DNA from: Firmicutes bacterium CAG:95
GTDB lineage: Bacteria > Bacillota > Clostridia > Lachnospirales > Lachnospiraceae
Direction of reading: 5' to 3'
Assembly (NCBI GenBank): GCA_000438155.1
Contig: FR902916.1
Coordinates: 42,434 to 65,804, forward strand
Length of the DNA: 23,371 nucleotides
Numbering within the stretch: the first letter of the stretch is position 1; every line of letters starts with the position of its first letter. Shown here in pieces: positions 1 through 7,582 of the stretch. The notes beneath the pieces are model-generated. The model saw only the letters and a program-made list of their open reading frames with translations, had not been told where the DNA came from and made no database searches. The translations under genes and the position numbers were made by a program.

Positions 1-751
1 ACGCAGCAGGAATGTCTTCGATAACTTCTGTCATTACAATCGGGATATCTGTATGAAATTCAGGAATGCAGGAAACAAGCCGGATTCCATCCGGGATATT
101 AGTTTTTCTCGAGACCCTTCTTCCTCTCAGCGTCTGGGCTTCTTCTTCCCGAAGATGCCCTTCTTCCACTGCCATCGTCACTTCTTCTCCTGCCAGAATC
201 CGGGAAGACACCTTGGCAATGCCATCCTTATTTACGATGTGCAGTGCATTCCGTCTGGCAAACAGATCGACCGCAAAGCAGTGATTCAAGTCGGTTGCCG
301 TTGTAATGACCGGGGTACTTCCCATGCGCTCTGCAAGGGAAAGCGCCAGTTCGTTGGCTCCTCCCACATGCCCTGCCAGAACGGGAATCACAAAGCGTCC
401 CTGTTCATCCATTACAAGCACCGGCACATCGTTTAATTTATCCGTAAGAAATGGGGCAATGGCCCGGACCGCTATTCCGCAGGCTCCGATAAAAAGAAGA
501 CTTCTCCTCGCCTTCATCTGCTCACCGGTCCATTCCGTAAGTGGCTGTTCCACATAAGAGAGCCCGCTTTCTACAAGGTCCTTTTCTGCAAGATTCTTTT
601 CTGTAAGTTTTCTTTCTGTCAAACTCTTTTCCGCATGGGAACACTTCGTATAAAGACAGAGATCCTCCTCTGTCTCCCCGGAAAATGCCTTTTTGATTTT
701 TAAGGACAGTTCGATTCCTTTTAATGTAAAACTGATGATACTTACCTTCAT
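1..751 (-). CDS. cbiG: Cobalt-precorrin-5A hydrolase CbiG (3' end outside the window)
   Basis: CbiG opens the delta-lactone ring of cobalt-precorrin-5A and releases the C20 carbon as acetaldehyde in the anaerobic corrin pathway. About 250 residues are visible; the C-terminal end is cut off by the window edge. Family signatures I recognise are FIGACGIAVRAIAPFL (about residues 87-102), then DKLNDVPVLVMDEQG and PVLAGHVGGANELA (about 104-137), and the TATDLN segment of the CbiG core. The ATG (749-751) overlaps the cbiF stop as ATGA, which fixes the start and suggests translational coupling. An oddity is a run of four five-residue repeats (about residues 43-62, consensus xL(T/A/V)E(K/R/S)) in the N-terminal variable region, encoded by 15-base repeats. 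Last visible gene of the operon. Confidence 0.93.
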   Translation of the reverse strand, partial: MKVSIISFTLKGIELSLKIKKAFSGETEEDLCLYTKCSHAEKSLTERKLTEKNLAEKDLVESGLSYVEQPLTEWTGEQMKARRSLLFIGACGIAVRAIAPFLTDKLNDVPVLVMDEQGRFVIPVLAGHVGGANELALSLAERMGSTPVITTATDLNHCFAVDLFARRNALHIVNKDGIAKVSSRILAGEEVTMAVEEGHLREEEAQTLRGRRVSRKTNIPDGIRLVSCIPEFHTDIPIVMTEVIEDIPAA

Positions 752-1515
752 TCTTGTGTTTCCTTTGCTTTCCGGAATTCCGTCGAAAAATCCGGCGCAT
801 AGAGTCTGGACTTCCGGTAATGCTGATGCGCGATTGCATCCCCGACAAGCACCAGTGCTGTCTTATAGATTCCATGCTCCTTTGCAACAGCCGGTAAGGA
901 TTCCACCGTACAGACATAAGCCTGCTCCTCCGGCCAGGTAGCTTTATAGACAAGGGCTGCCGGTGTCTCTCTCCGGTATCCGCCCTTTATTAATCGCCGG
1001 CTCAGCTCTTCGAGCATTCCGGCACTTAGATAAATTGCCATGGAGGCCTGATGCGTGGCAAGCCCTTCGATCTGTTCCTTTTCGGGCACGCCTGTCCTTC
1101 CTTCCATCCGGGTAATAATCAGTGTCTGGGAAATATCCGGCAGGGTATATTCGAGATTCAACGATGCTGCCGCTCCGAAGCAGGCACTTACGCCCGGACA
1201 GCTCTCATAGGCAATTCCCTTTTCCTCCAGTGCATCCATCTGTTCCCGCACTGCCCCGTAAATGCTGGGATCCCCGGTATGCAGCCGTACAATCACTTTT
1301 CCATCTTTTTCTGCCTCTTCCATAATCGCAAGGACCTCCGGAAGCGTCAGCCTGGCACTGTTATGAATTTCACAATCCTTTTTTGCATATTGTAAAAGCT
1401 CCGGATTCACAAGAGAACCTGCATAGATAATCACATCTGCTTTTTCCAAAAGATGCATGCCCCGTACCGTAATTAAATCTGCTGCTCCTGTTCCTGCGCC
1501 AACAAAGTAAACCAT
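748..1515 (-). CDS. cbiF: Cobalt-precorrin-4 C11-methyltransferase CbiF
   Basis: CbiF transfers a methyl group from S-adenosylmethionine to C11 of cobalt-precorrin-4. The 255-residue length is normal for the family. The N-terminus VYFVGAGTGAADLITVRG is the SAM-methyltransferase first loop, followed by ADVIIYAGSLVNPELL. The central VRLHTGDPSIYGAVREQ and SCPGVSACFGAAASL match the second and third SAM-binding blocks of tetrapyrrole methylases. The ATG at 1515 lies inside the cbiD 3' end (43-base overlap) and is preceded by GGGAG. Its stop overlaps the cbiG start as ATGA. CobM is the aerobic-pathway counterpart; the neighbours indicate the cobalt-early role. Confidence 0.97.
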   Translation of the reverse strand: MVYFVGAGTGAADLITVRGMHLLEKADVIIYAGSLVNPELLQYAKKDCEIHNSARLTLPEVLAIMEEAEKDGKVIVRLHTGDPSIYGAVREQMDALEEKGIAYESCPGVSACFGAAASLNLEYTLPDISQTLIITRMEGRTGVPEKEQIEGLATHQASMAIYLSAGMLEELSRRLIKGGYRRETPAALVYKATWPEEQAYVCTVESLPAVAKEHGIYKTALVLVGDAIAHQHYRKSRLYAPDFSTEFRKAKETQE

Positions 1516-2615
1516 TCTTCCACTCCCTCACTCTTTGCCAGTTCTCCGAATTCGTTCGCGTACATGAGACATTCGACCTGCATCTTTCCCCCGGCACGCT
1601 TATTCAGATAATAAAAAATCCGCTCCATTGCTGCCTCCATGACCGGTACTCTTTTGCCGCATGAATCGAGGATTCTTACAGCTTCTTCGGTTGTGACACA
1701 GGTTAAGATCTGCTGTGCCACCGGAAGCTCTACGCCAATCTTTACCGCAAAAGCAGTCAACAGCTCCATCCGGCAGTCCCCTTCCCTGGAATGGGTGTTC
1801 ATGATGCCGCCCGCTACCTTAATCAGCTTTCCAATATGGCCGGTAAGAAGCATCCTCTGAAAGCCAAGCTCCACCGCCATGTCAATTGTCTGTCCGATAA
1901 AATTACTGCATTTTACACTCCGGTTAAGGTCATAGTGATAGACCTTTTTCATATAATCCAGTCCATAATTTCCGGGAGAAACCGCCACGTAATCATACCC
2001 CTGTGCTTTCCGCTGGTTGAGCTCGACACGGATGGTATCCAATATTGCCTGATTGCTCATCGGCTCTACAATTCCGCTGGTTCCCAGAATGGAAATACCG
2101 CCGACAATGCCAAGGCGGGGATTAAAGGTCTGCTGTGCAAGCTCCTCTCCTCCCGGCACGGAAATCTCGACCTGCAGGATTCCCTGATAATCCAGGAGGT
2201 GGCATACCTCCAGTACTTCCTTCGTAATCATTTCCCGCGGCACATGATTGATTGCCGCATTTCCTACCGGCTGGTCGAGTCCCGGCTTTGTCACTCTCCC
2301 GACGCCCGTTCCACCGTCAATAAGAATCTCTGCCTGTGTCCTTTTTTCGCCGGAATCCGGTTGTTCTTCCGGAAGCGTTACCCTGGCAACAATCCGGGAA
2401 CCGGTTGTGACATCGGGATCGTCCCCGCCATCCTTTATGACTGCACAGGTAACGGCACACTCTTTCCTCTGAATATCGGTAATCTGTGCGGTGTAAGGAA
2501 TTCCTTTGGGCGTTTCGATCGTGATTTCTGTTTTTTCCATTCCGGAAAGAAGCATATAGGCAGCCGCCTTGGCAGCGGCTGCGGCACAGCTTCCTGTCGT
2601 AAAACCGTATCTCAT
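1473..2615 (-). CDS. cbiD: Cobalt-precorrin-5B C1-methyltransferase CbiD
   Basis: CbiD methylates C1 of the corrin ring after CbiG has opened the lactone. The 380-residue protein starts with the family hallmark RYGFTTGSCAAAAAKAA, and carries DGGTGVGRVTKPGLDQPVG (about residues 99-117), GTSGIVEPMS (about 178-187) and LTGHIGKLIKVAGGIMNTHS (about 258-277), all typical of CbiD. A purine-rich AAGGAC stretch precedes the ATG. The 3' end overlaps cbiF by 43 bases in another frame, so the last 13 or so codons are doubly coding. A 110- to 111-base gap separates it from the upstream cbiC, the longest gap in this half of the operon. Confidence 0.97.
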   Translation of the reverse strand: MRYGFTTGSCAAAAAKAAAYMLLSGMEKTEITIETPKGIPYTAQITDIQRKECAVTCAVIKDGGDDPDVTTGSRIVARVTLPEEQPDSGEKRTQAEILIDGGTGVGRVTKPGLDQPVGNAAINHVPREMITKEVLEVCHLLDYQGILQVEISVPGGEELAQQTFNPRLGIVGGISILGTSGIVEPMSNQAILDTIRVELNQRKAQGYDYVAVSPGNYGLDYMKKVYHYDLNRSVKCSNFIGQTIDMAVELGFQRMLLTGHIGKLIKVAGGIMNTHSREGDCRMELLTAFAVKIGVELPVAQQILTCVTTEEAVRILDSCGKRVPVMEAAMERIFYYLNKRAGGKMQVECLMYANEFGELAKSEGVEEWFTLLAQEQEQQI

Positions 2616-2725
2616 CTCTTTGTCCTTAATCTATCCTCTATACTTTGGTTTGTTTCTGTCATCTGTCAACCATATTTCAACCCATATAAATCCTTTATTA
2701 TATAGCAACAATTCAGCCAATCCTT

Positions 2726-3364
2726 TCATGATCTGTTTCTTGTGAGTTCATAGATCAATGCGTTGCAGATTGCCGCAGCTACATTGCTGCCACCCTTTCT
2801 GCCCCGGTTAATAATAAAAGGAACATCGGTCTGCAAAATGAGTTCCTTGGCCGCTTCCACATTCACGAATCCGACCGGAACACCGATCACAAACGCCGGA
2901 CGCCAGTCACTGCCCTGCATCATTTCATAGATCTGAATGAGCGCTGTCGGTGCATTTCCTACGGCAAAGATCACCGGCTTTTGAATCTTCGCTGCTATTT
3001 CCATGCTGACAGCCGCGCGCGTTGTTCCGCGCTCCCTGGCAAGTTTTGCAACGGTTTCATCTGCCATATAACAATGTACCTCTCCACCCAGTCCGGCCAG
3101 TGACCTCTTATTAATTCCGGAGAGCGCCATATTCGTATCCGTTACAATATCGGCTCCTTTCTTCAGAAGCTCCCTGGCAATCCCTACTGCTCCCTTCGAA
3201 AAGGTCAGGGTATCCGTATATTCAAAGTCTGCGGTCGTATGAATGACTCTTTTCGTAATCATTTCCTGCTCTTTGGGCAGCACAATTCCGCGCTTCTTAA
3301 GCTCCCCATCGATGATCTCAAAGCTTCTTTGTTCAATCTGTTCCGGTAATAAATGTTCAATCAC
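2726..3364 (-). CDS. cbiC: Cobalt-precorrin-8 methylmutase CbiC
   Basis: CbiC moves the methyl group from C11 to C12, giving cobyrinate. From the chosen start the protein is 212 residues, normal for the family. IHTTADFEYTDTL carries the catalytic histidine (His42 here), and DTNMALSGI, IFAVGNAPTAL, VPVGFVNVEAAK and GRKGGSNVAAAICNAL are typical CbiC/CobH blocks. I place the start at a GTG (3362-3364) that overlaps the cobD stop as GTGA, in line with the ATGA couplings elsewhere in the operon, with AAGGAG about 11 bases upstream. A GTG four codons earlier (3376) lies almost against that AAGGAG and is less likely. The start is inferred; the product is clear. Confidence 0.95.
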   Translation of the reverse strand: MIEHLLPEQIEQRSFEIIDGELKKRGIVLPKEQEMITKRVIHTTADFEYTDTLTFSKGAVGIARELLKKGADIVTDTNMALSGINKRSLAGLGGEVHCYMADETVAKLARERGTTRAAVSMEIAAKIQKPVIFAVGNAPTALIQIYEMMQGSDWRPAFVIGVPVGFVNVEAAKELILQTDVPFIINRGRKGGSNVAAAICNALIYELTRNRS

Positions 3365-4410
3365 GGTTTTAAACACTCCTTTATTGCTTCCAGTAATTGC
3401 AGATTTTCTTCATGACGCTTCACGGCAATGCGATAATACCCTTGGGACAGTCCTTCAAAATTCGAGCAGTCACGGATCAGAATTCCCCGCCGCAGCAATT
3501 TCTCATACAGATTTTCCTCACAGTAAAACAAAAGAAAGTTCGCTTCTCCTTGCAATATCCGGATCCCCATTTGTTGTAGTTCCTCTGTAAGAAACTGCCG
3601 CTCCTTTTTCACATAGCGGACGGTCTCTGTAAGGTAAGCTTCGTTTTCCGAAGAAAGGCATGCCTGTCCTGCCTTCTGGGCAAAAACCGATAGATTCCAC
3701 TCCGGAAGCTGCTCCCGGATCCTTATAAGTAGCTCTTCTGTGCTGCCAACCAGATAGCCAAGCCGTACTCCCGGAATAGCGAAACTCTTCGTAAAGGCCC
3801 GCAGCAAAAGCAGCCGGTCCTCTTTCCCGATTTCAGAAAGCATGGTATCCTGCCCTTCACAGAATTCGATAAAGCATTCATCCAGTAACAGAAAGGTATT
3901 GGTTTTCCTGCATTTCCCCAAAAGCTGTTTCAGATACTCCTTCGAAGTAAGCACTCCGGTCGGATTGTTGGGATTTGCCAGAATAAGAAGCTCCGGTCTT
4001 TCCTGTTCCAAAACAGTAAATAATTCCTCTGTTAATAAAAACCCGTTCTCTTCCTTTAGCATAAGTGGAATCACTTTGCTTCCTGCTGCTTTCGCCGCAT
4101 GCTGATAACCATAAAAGGAAGGAGAAGGGATCATGATTTTCGTTGGATGCATGGCATGCACAACCGCCATCAGAAGCTCCGAAGCTCCGTTTCCGAAAAG
4201 CAGCTTCTCTTCCGGAACAGCAAGCTTCTCTGCAAGGCTTTCCTTCAGTGCCAACGCCTCCATATCCGGATATTCCTGCACGCTGCAGACTGCTTCATGC
4301 AACGCCGCTTCGACTCCGTCCGGCATTCCAAGCGGATTTACATTGACCGAGAAATCAAGCCGGACCTGATTCCGGTAGATGTCTCCACCGTGTATTGCTT
4401 TGTTTTTCAT
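3361..4410 (-). CDS. cobD: L-threonine-O-3-phosphate decarboxylase CobD (PLP enzyme)
   Basis: CobD makes (R)-1-amino-2-propanol O-2-phosphate, the linker that CbiB joins to cobyric acid. It is a fold-type I aminotransferase relative, 349 residues from the chosen start. Visible signatures: HGGDIYRNQVRLDFSVNVNP at the N-terminus, GNGASELL (about 73-80), ANPNNPTG (145-152), LLLDECFIEF (175-184) and RAFTKSFAIPGVRLGY with the PLP-binding lysine at about 208. The frame is open further upstream to an ATG at 4476, but that would overlap cbiB by 46 bases; the ATG at 4410 has GGAG signals upstream and fits the family N-terminus. A HisC paralogue is the main alternative, but neighbours and the HGGD start favour CobD. 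Confidence 0.94.
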   Translation of the reverse strand: MKNKAIHGGDIYRNQVRLDFSVNVNPLGMPDGVEAALHEAVCSVQEYPDMEALALKESLAEKLAVPEEKLLFGNGASELLMAVVHAMHPTKIMIPSPSFYGYQHAAKAAGSKVIPLMLKEENGFLLTEELFTVLEQERPELLILANPNNPTGVLTSKEYLKQLLGKCRKTNTFLLLDECFIEFCEGQDTMLSEIGKEDRLLLLRAFTKSFAIPGVRLGYLVGSTEELLIRIREQLPEWNLSVFAQKAGQACLSSENEAYLTETVRYVKKERQFLTEELQQMGIRILQGEANFLLFYCEENLYEKLLRRGILIRDCSNFEGLSQGYYRIAVKRHEENLQLLEAIKECLKP

Positions 4411-4430
4411 CGTGTTTCTCCGGCTCCTTT

Positions 4431-5423
4431 CTAGCTTATCCAAAGTAGAAATGTAATTCCCATCATCCCTATACACAAAAGCTCACAAAGCCATGCGGTA
4501 AGATACATAAGGTGATTGATCCGTTTGATATCCTCGAATTCCACCTTCCGCACCGCATCTCCGATATAGGGTTTTTTCACCACTTTACCAAAATAACTGG
4601 CATCTCCGGCAAGCCGGATTCCAAGTGCTCCCGCGCATGCCGATTCTGTCTGTGCCGAATTCGGACTGGCATGGTTCCTACGGTCCCTCCTGTGAATCTG
4701 AAACGCCCTTTTTCCATCGTATGCACTTCCACCGACAAAAGCGGAAAGAATCATCAGATAAGCACTGATTCTGGCAGGGAAAAAATTCACCACATCATCC
4801 AGCTTCGCTGCCACTCTTCCAAAATAGAGATAACGGTCATTCTTATAGCCAACCATGGAATCCATCGTATTCACGGCCTTATAAAAGAACCCCAGCACCG
4901 GTCCTCCCAATGCCAGATACAGCATCGGTGCAATCACTCCATCCGAGGTGTTCTCCGCTACCGTTTCAATCGCCGCCCTGGCGACTCCTGTCTCATCGAG
5001 TACGTCCGTATCTCTTCCGACAATCATGGATACCGCCTTTCTCGCTGCCGGAAGATCTCCCCTCTTTAAGCAGGCATAGACCTTCATGCTCTCAACCTTC
5101 AGGCATTTCGCTGCCAGAATCTGATAGGTCATGATGGTTTCCAGCACCAAGCCTATGTAAGGATGCAGGGCATATCCGCCAAATAAAAGAACTGCAGCCA
5201 CCACGATTACACTAAAAAGCACCAGTACAACCAGCACAATTCCTCTATGAAATTCTCTACGATCATTTCTTTTACTTTCTTCCGGATTCCCCAGCAGTTT
5301 CCGGTCAAGTGCCGCGATCAGATTGCCGATCAGCCGGATCGGATGCGGCAGCCAGTAGGGATCCCCCAGCAGAAGATCCAGAAGGAAACCCAGAAAGAAC
5401 GCTGTCATATGATATTTCAGCAT
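4431..5423 (-). CDS. cbiB: Adenosylcobinamide-phosphate synthase CbiB (membrane)
   Basis: CbiB is an integral membrane amide-forming enzyme that attaches aminopropanol phosphate to adenosylcobyric acid. It is 330 residues. The N-terminal LLLGDPYWLPHPIRLIGNLI is the family hallmark. Further blocks are GRDTDVLDETGVARAAIETVAENTSDG split over about residues 137-163, YKAVNTMDSMVGYKNDRY, and RRDRRNHASPNSAQTE with AGALGIRLAGDASYFG. Hydrophobic segments occur at about 5-20, 62-85, 160-180, 220-235 and 300-328. The ATG follows GGGGAG at good spacing. It is the first gene after a 203-base gap downstream of cobC, and ends with TAG 20 bases before cobD. Confidence 0.96.
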   Translation of the reverse strand: MLKYHMTAFFLGFLLDLLLGDPYWLPHPIRLIGNLIAALDRKLLGNPEESKRNDRREFHRGIVLVVLVLFSVIVVAAVLLFGGYALHPYIGLVLETIMTYQILAAKCLKVESMKVYACLKRGDLPAARKAVSMIVGRDTDVLDETGVARAAIETVAENTSDGVIAPMLYLALGGPVLGFFYKAVNTMDSMVGYKNDRYLYFGRVAAKLDDVVNFFPARISAYLMILSAFVGGSAYDGKRAFQIHRRDRRNHASPNSAQTESACAGALGIRLAGDASYFGKVVKKPYIGDAVRKVEFEDIKRINHLMYLTAWLCELLCIGMMGITFLLWIS

Positions 5424-5485
5424 GGTATTCTCCCCATATGATATATTCGATCATACATAACTATTCAGTACCTTCACAGTTACAA

Positions 5486-5528
5486 TGCAAAATTCATTTA
5501 AGATCAGCTTCACCTATGGAATTTTGCA
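5486..5528. repeat. 10-base inverted repeat in the cobC-cbiB gap
   Basis: TGCAAAATTC (5486-5495) and GAATTTTGCA (5519-5528) are exact reverse complements separated by 23 bases. They sit about 63-105 bases upstream of the cbiB start, in the largest gap within the cobalamin gene run. No U-tract follows on the minus strand, so a simple terminator is unlikely. A protein-binding site or a processing/attenuation hairpin is possible; the function is unknown. Confidence 0.6.
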
Positions 5529-5612
5529 CTCTCAAATCATGTTCTTATACCTTCAGCGGTAAATGCTTCAAGCTGTACCGCATAATTACAATCATTCATT
5601 ATGTCTATGTAG

Positions 5613-5649
5613 TTTACATAACTATTTTACATAACTAATTTACATAACT
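5613..5649. repeat. Three tandem copies of an 11-base repeat with 13-base period
   Basis: TTTACATAACT occurs at 5613-5623, 5626-5636 and 5639-5649, spaced exactly 13 bases apart. The two copies nearest cobC form the last codons and the TAA stop of cobC (minus-strand AGTTATGTAAA); the third is outside the gene. This looks like slippage duplication of the cobC 3' end or a small iteron-like binding array. The repeat is seen directly; function is not known. Confidence 0.8.
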
Positions 5650-6415
5650 TATCCATATATATCTCCCCGGATGACTGCCCGACGGTTACTTTGCAGCGGT
5701 AACCTTCTCCGTTTCCAATCTGAAAATCGAAGTACTCACCATCCGTAAAGCTGCTGCACACTGCCATTATCGTTCCTCCATGAACCACGGCAGCAATTTT
5801 CAGATTCTCATCCCTGTTTTTCTGCTTTGCTGCATTTTGCTGTTTTTCTATATTCTCCAGCTTCTCTAACTTCTTCTGATTGTCTGTATTCTTCTGATTC
5901 TTCACATTCCTGTCATTTTCTGCATTTTTATCTTCTGCATTTTTGTCTTCTTCATTTCTACCTATAACCCCGGCAATTGCAATCCGGAGCATCTCTTCAA
6001 ATCCCTTCCTGCACCGTGCAATAAAGTCCTCCCGGCTTTCTCCTTCCGGAAAAGGGATTGTTCCGTTGCTGTCAATCCATGTCTGGTACCGGGCATCTCC
6101 CTGCAGATCCTGATAATTCTTTCCTTCAAAGAGTCCGAAGTCCATCTCCCGGAATTCCGGAATCACATGCTGCTCACAGTCCCCAAACAAAAGCTCCGCT
6201 GTTTCCCGGCACCGTTCCATAGGACTGACAAATAAGGCTTGTAAGGATGCCGGATCAGGATAGATGCCCTGCCTTTGAAAAGCCTTTAATTCCTCCCGTC
6301 CTTCTTCACTTAACGGCTCCTCCGTCCTCCCCAGATACCGGTGCTCACGATTGGCATTCGTTGCTCCGTGCCGGATCAGATAAACTTCTATTTGATTCTC
6401 TGACCGATTCCGCAT
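5627..6415 (-). CDS. cobC: Histidine phosphatase, probable alpha-ribazole-5'-phosphate phosphatase CobC, with a low-complexity insert
   Basis: CobC removes the phosphate from alpha-ribazole phosphate or adenosylcobalamin 5'-phosphate in nucleotide-loop assembly. The 262-residue protein belongs to the phosphoglycerate-mutase-like histidine phosphatases: VYLIRHGATNAN (phosphohistidine in RHG, about residues 15-17), the SPMERCRETAELLF block (64-77), EMDFGLFEGK with the acid residue near 88-91, and the second histidine in VVHGGTIMAV (about 211-219). Between the last two blocks lies a charged stretch (about 153-204) rich in Asn, Lys, Asp, Glu and Gln, with tandem (E)DKNA units; typical CobC proteins are nearer 200 residues and lack it. 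The start overlaps the preceding gene by 28 bases. The 3' end is part of a 13-base tandem repeat. Confidence 0.88.
   Translation of the reverse strand: MRNRSENQIEVYLIRHGATNANREHRYLGRTEEPLSEEGREELKAFQRQGIYPDPASLQALFVSPMERCRETAELLFGDCEQHVIPEFREMDFGLFEGKNYQDLQGDARYQTWIDSNGTIPFPEGESREDFIARCRKGFEEMLRIAIAGVIGRNEEDKNAEDKNAENDRNVKNQKNTDNQKKLEKLENIEKQQNAAKQKNRDENLKIAAVVHGGTIMAVCSSFTDGEYFDFQIGNGEGYRCKVTVGQSSGEIYMDKLCKLVM
5804..5959 (-). repeat. In-frame low-complexity insert within cobC
   Basis: About 52 codons of cobC (residues 153-204) consist mainly of Asn, Lys, Glu, Asp and Gln codons with imperfect 15-base repeats; the clearest are two adjacent units reading TCTGCATTTTTATCT and TCTGCATTTTTGTCT on the plus strand. 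Both catalytic blocks flank it in frame, so the gene is not broken. It is best read as a repeat expansion forming a flexible surface loop. Confidence 0.75.
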
Positions 6416-6807
6416 AATACACGCACCACCTCATCTGCTTTTTGTGCAAGCCGGATCAGAATTCTTCCGGTCTGCTCCCGATAGGTTCTTTCAAACGCAT
6501 CCACCGGAACGATTCCGTTTCCGATTTCATCACAAATCAGAATAACCTCCGGATGTTTCTCCACAAACTCCATCACATCCGCTTCCAGTTCCTCCGGGGT
6601 TCTTTTTCCTGCCAGTTCCTTCTTCACAACATGATGGAAGTGATTGATAATCATCATCTTTTTTTCACCACCTGCTTTTTTCCTGGCTTCCTGTATCTGT
6701 CCCTCTTCCGGAAGTACCCCATCAAAGATAATACTCTTCCCGTTTCCTTCCTTTTGCAGGACATAATGCAATTTTCCCTGTGCCAGACCACCTATAATTA
6801 ATTTCAT
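6388..6807 (-). CDS. Short CobU-like protein (possible adenosylcobinamide-phosphate guanylyltransferase)
   Basis: This 139-residue protein resembles the end of CobU. LICDEIGNGIVPVDAFERTY (about 94-113) and REQTGRILIRLAQKADEVVR (about 114-133) match the CobU C-terminal region, and LIIGGLAQGKLHYV (3-16) is a degenerate P-loop with Leu in place of the usual Ser/Thr. The centre is much shorter than in CobU; the histidine cluster IINHFHHVVKK (about 53-63) replaces the usual RHxxRR guanylylated-histidine region. A full-length CobU lies two genes upstream in the operon (7579-8187), and that copy has a divergent version of the EVGxGIVP motif kept here, so the two may share the kinase and guanylyltransferase work. 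Ten bases separate it from cobS; it overlaps cobC by 28 bases. Exact activity is inferred. Confidence 0.8.
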   Translation of the reverse strand: MKLIIGGLAQGKLHYVLQKEGNGKSIIFDGVLPEEGQIQEARKKAGGEKKMMIINHFHHVVKKELAGKRTPEELEADVMEFVEKHPEVILICDEIGNGIVPVDAFERTYREQTGRILIRLAQKADEVVRVLCGIGQRIK

Positions 6808-6817
6808 GATTTTCCTC

Positions 6818-7582
6818 TTATATCAACTTACCCGCTACTGCCACTACAACCATCACCATTTCTTCACACAGCAGCACAAACCATCCTGCGGTATCCCCGG
6901 TAATTCCACCGAGCTCCTTTTTTGTCCGGTGATGGTAATAGGCGAATATCAAAAGCGCTGCAAGTACCGCCGCTCCTCCCTGCAAAAATGACTGCCATAG
7001 CATGAATGCGATACACAGGATTCCCTGCACATAAAGAGAGGCCTTCACAATCCGCTTCTGCGCCCTGCTTGCAAACAGGTAAAGCAGGCCATCACTTTTC
7101 GCGGAGCGGAAGGTAACCACTGCAATGCCGCTTAATACTCTCGACAACACAAATCCGGCACAGACAATCCAAAGTCCGCTTTCCAGCCCGATCTCTGAAA
7201 ATGCACCCAGATAAATCAGGCCGTAAAGTGCCAGCATAATCACCGAAAACGCTCCAATATGGGAATCCTTCAGTATTTCCAGCTTCTTCTCCTTCGGCTG
7301 GTACGAGTGGAACGCGTCCATCGTATCCATGAAGCCATCCACATGAAAACCGCCGGTAATGAGCAGAGGAATGGCTGCCCCTCCCATTGTATAGCAAAGC
7401 ATTCCCAGTTCAGCCTGTTTACATAACATGGACCAAAGAACAATGCCAGCTCCGATCACTGCACCGATCCATGGAAAAAAGCATAACATATATTTCATAT
7501 CTTCCTCTTTCCACTCAAACTGTGGCATCGGAATCCCCGAATACATGGAAAAAGAAATGATAAGCGCTTTTAACAGTTTCAT
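6818..7582 (-). CDS. cobS: Adenosylcobinamide-GDP ribazoletransferase CobS (cobalamin synthase)
   Basis: CobS is an integral membrane enzyme joining adenosylcobinamide-GDP to alpha-ribazole (phosphate), completing the cobalamin skeleton. It is 254 residues, the normal size. ISFSMYSGIPMP at the N-terminus, then LLITGGFHVDGFMDTMDAFH (about 73-92) with the metal-binding aspartates of the DGxxDT motif, and EILKDSHIGAFSVIMLAL (about 101-118) are the recognised signatures. Several hydrophobic segments follow, and GGITGDTAGW near the C-terminus is typical. The ATG overlaps the cobU stop as ATGA. Confidence 0.96.
   Translation of the reverse strand: MKLLKALIISFSMYSGIPMPQFEWKEEDMKYMLCFFPWIGAVIGAGIVLWSMLCKQAELGMLCYTMGGAAIPLLITGGFHVDGFMDTMDAFHSYQPKEKKLEILKDSHIGAFSVIMLALYGLIYLGAFSEIGLESGLWIVCAGFVLSRVLSGIAVVTFRSAKSDGLLYLFASRAQKRIVKASLYVQGILCIAFMLWQSFLQGGAAVLAALLIFAYYHHRTKKELGGITGDTAGWFVLLCEEMVMVVVAVAGKLI

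Noticed and set aside
522..953. 143-codon minus-strand frame spanning the cbiF-cbiG junction
   Set aside because: Out of frame with both CbiF and CbiG, whose conserved motifs clearly occupy the other frames.
2658..2700. Promoter before cbiD using TTGACA (minus strand, 2664-2669)
   Set aside because: The nearest TATAGA-type -10 is about 21 bases away, too far; the gap may hold a weak promoter but I cannot support it.
1791..2705. 304-codon plus-strand open frame opposite cbiD
   Set aside because: It is antisense to a well-supported CbiD, has Cys/His/Ile-rich shadow composition, no recognisable motif and no clear ribosome binding site.
4512..5069. 185-codon plus-strand open frame opposite cbiB
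   Set aside because: Mirrors the cbiB coding frame; no motif or start signal.
5424..5626. Second cobalamin riboswitch upstream of cbiB
   Set aside because: No B12 box (AGYCxGGAGACCTGCC-like) or GGTGAAAA core on the minus strand; only repeats are seen.
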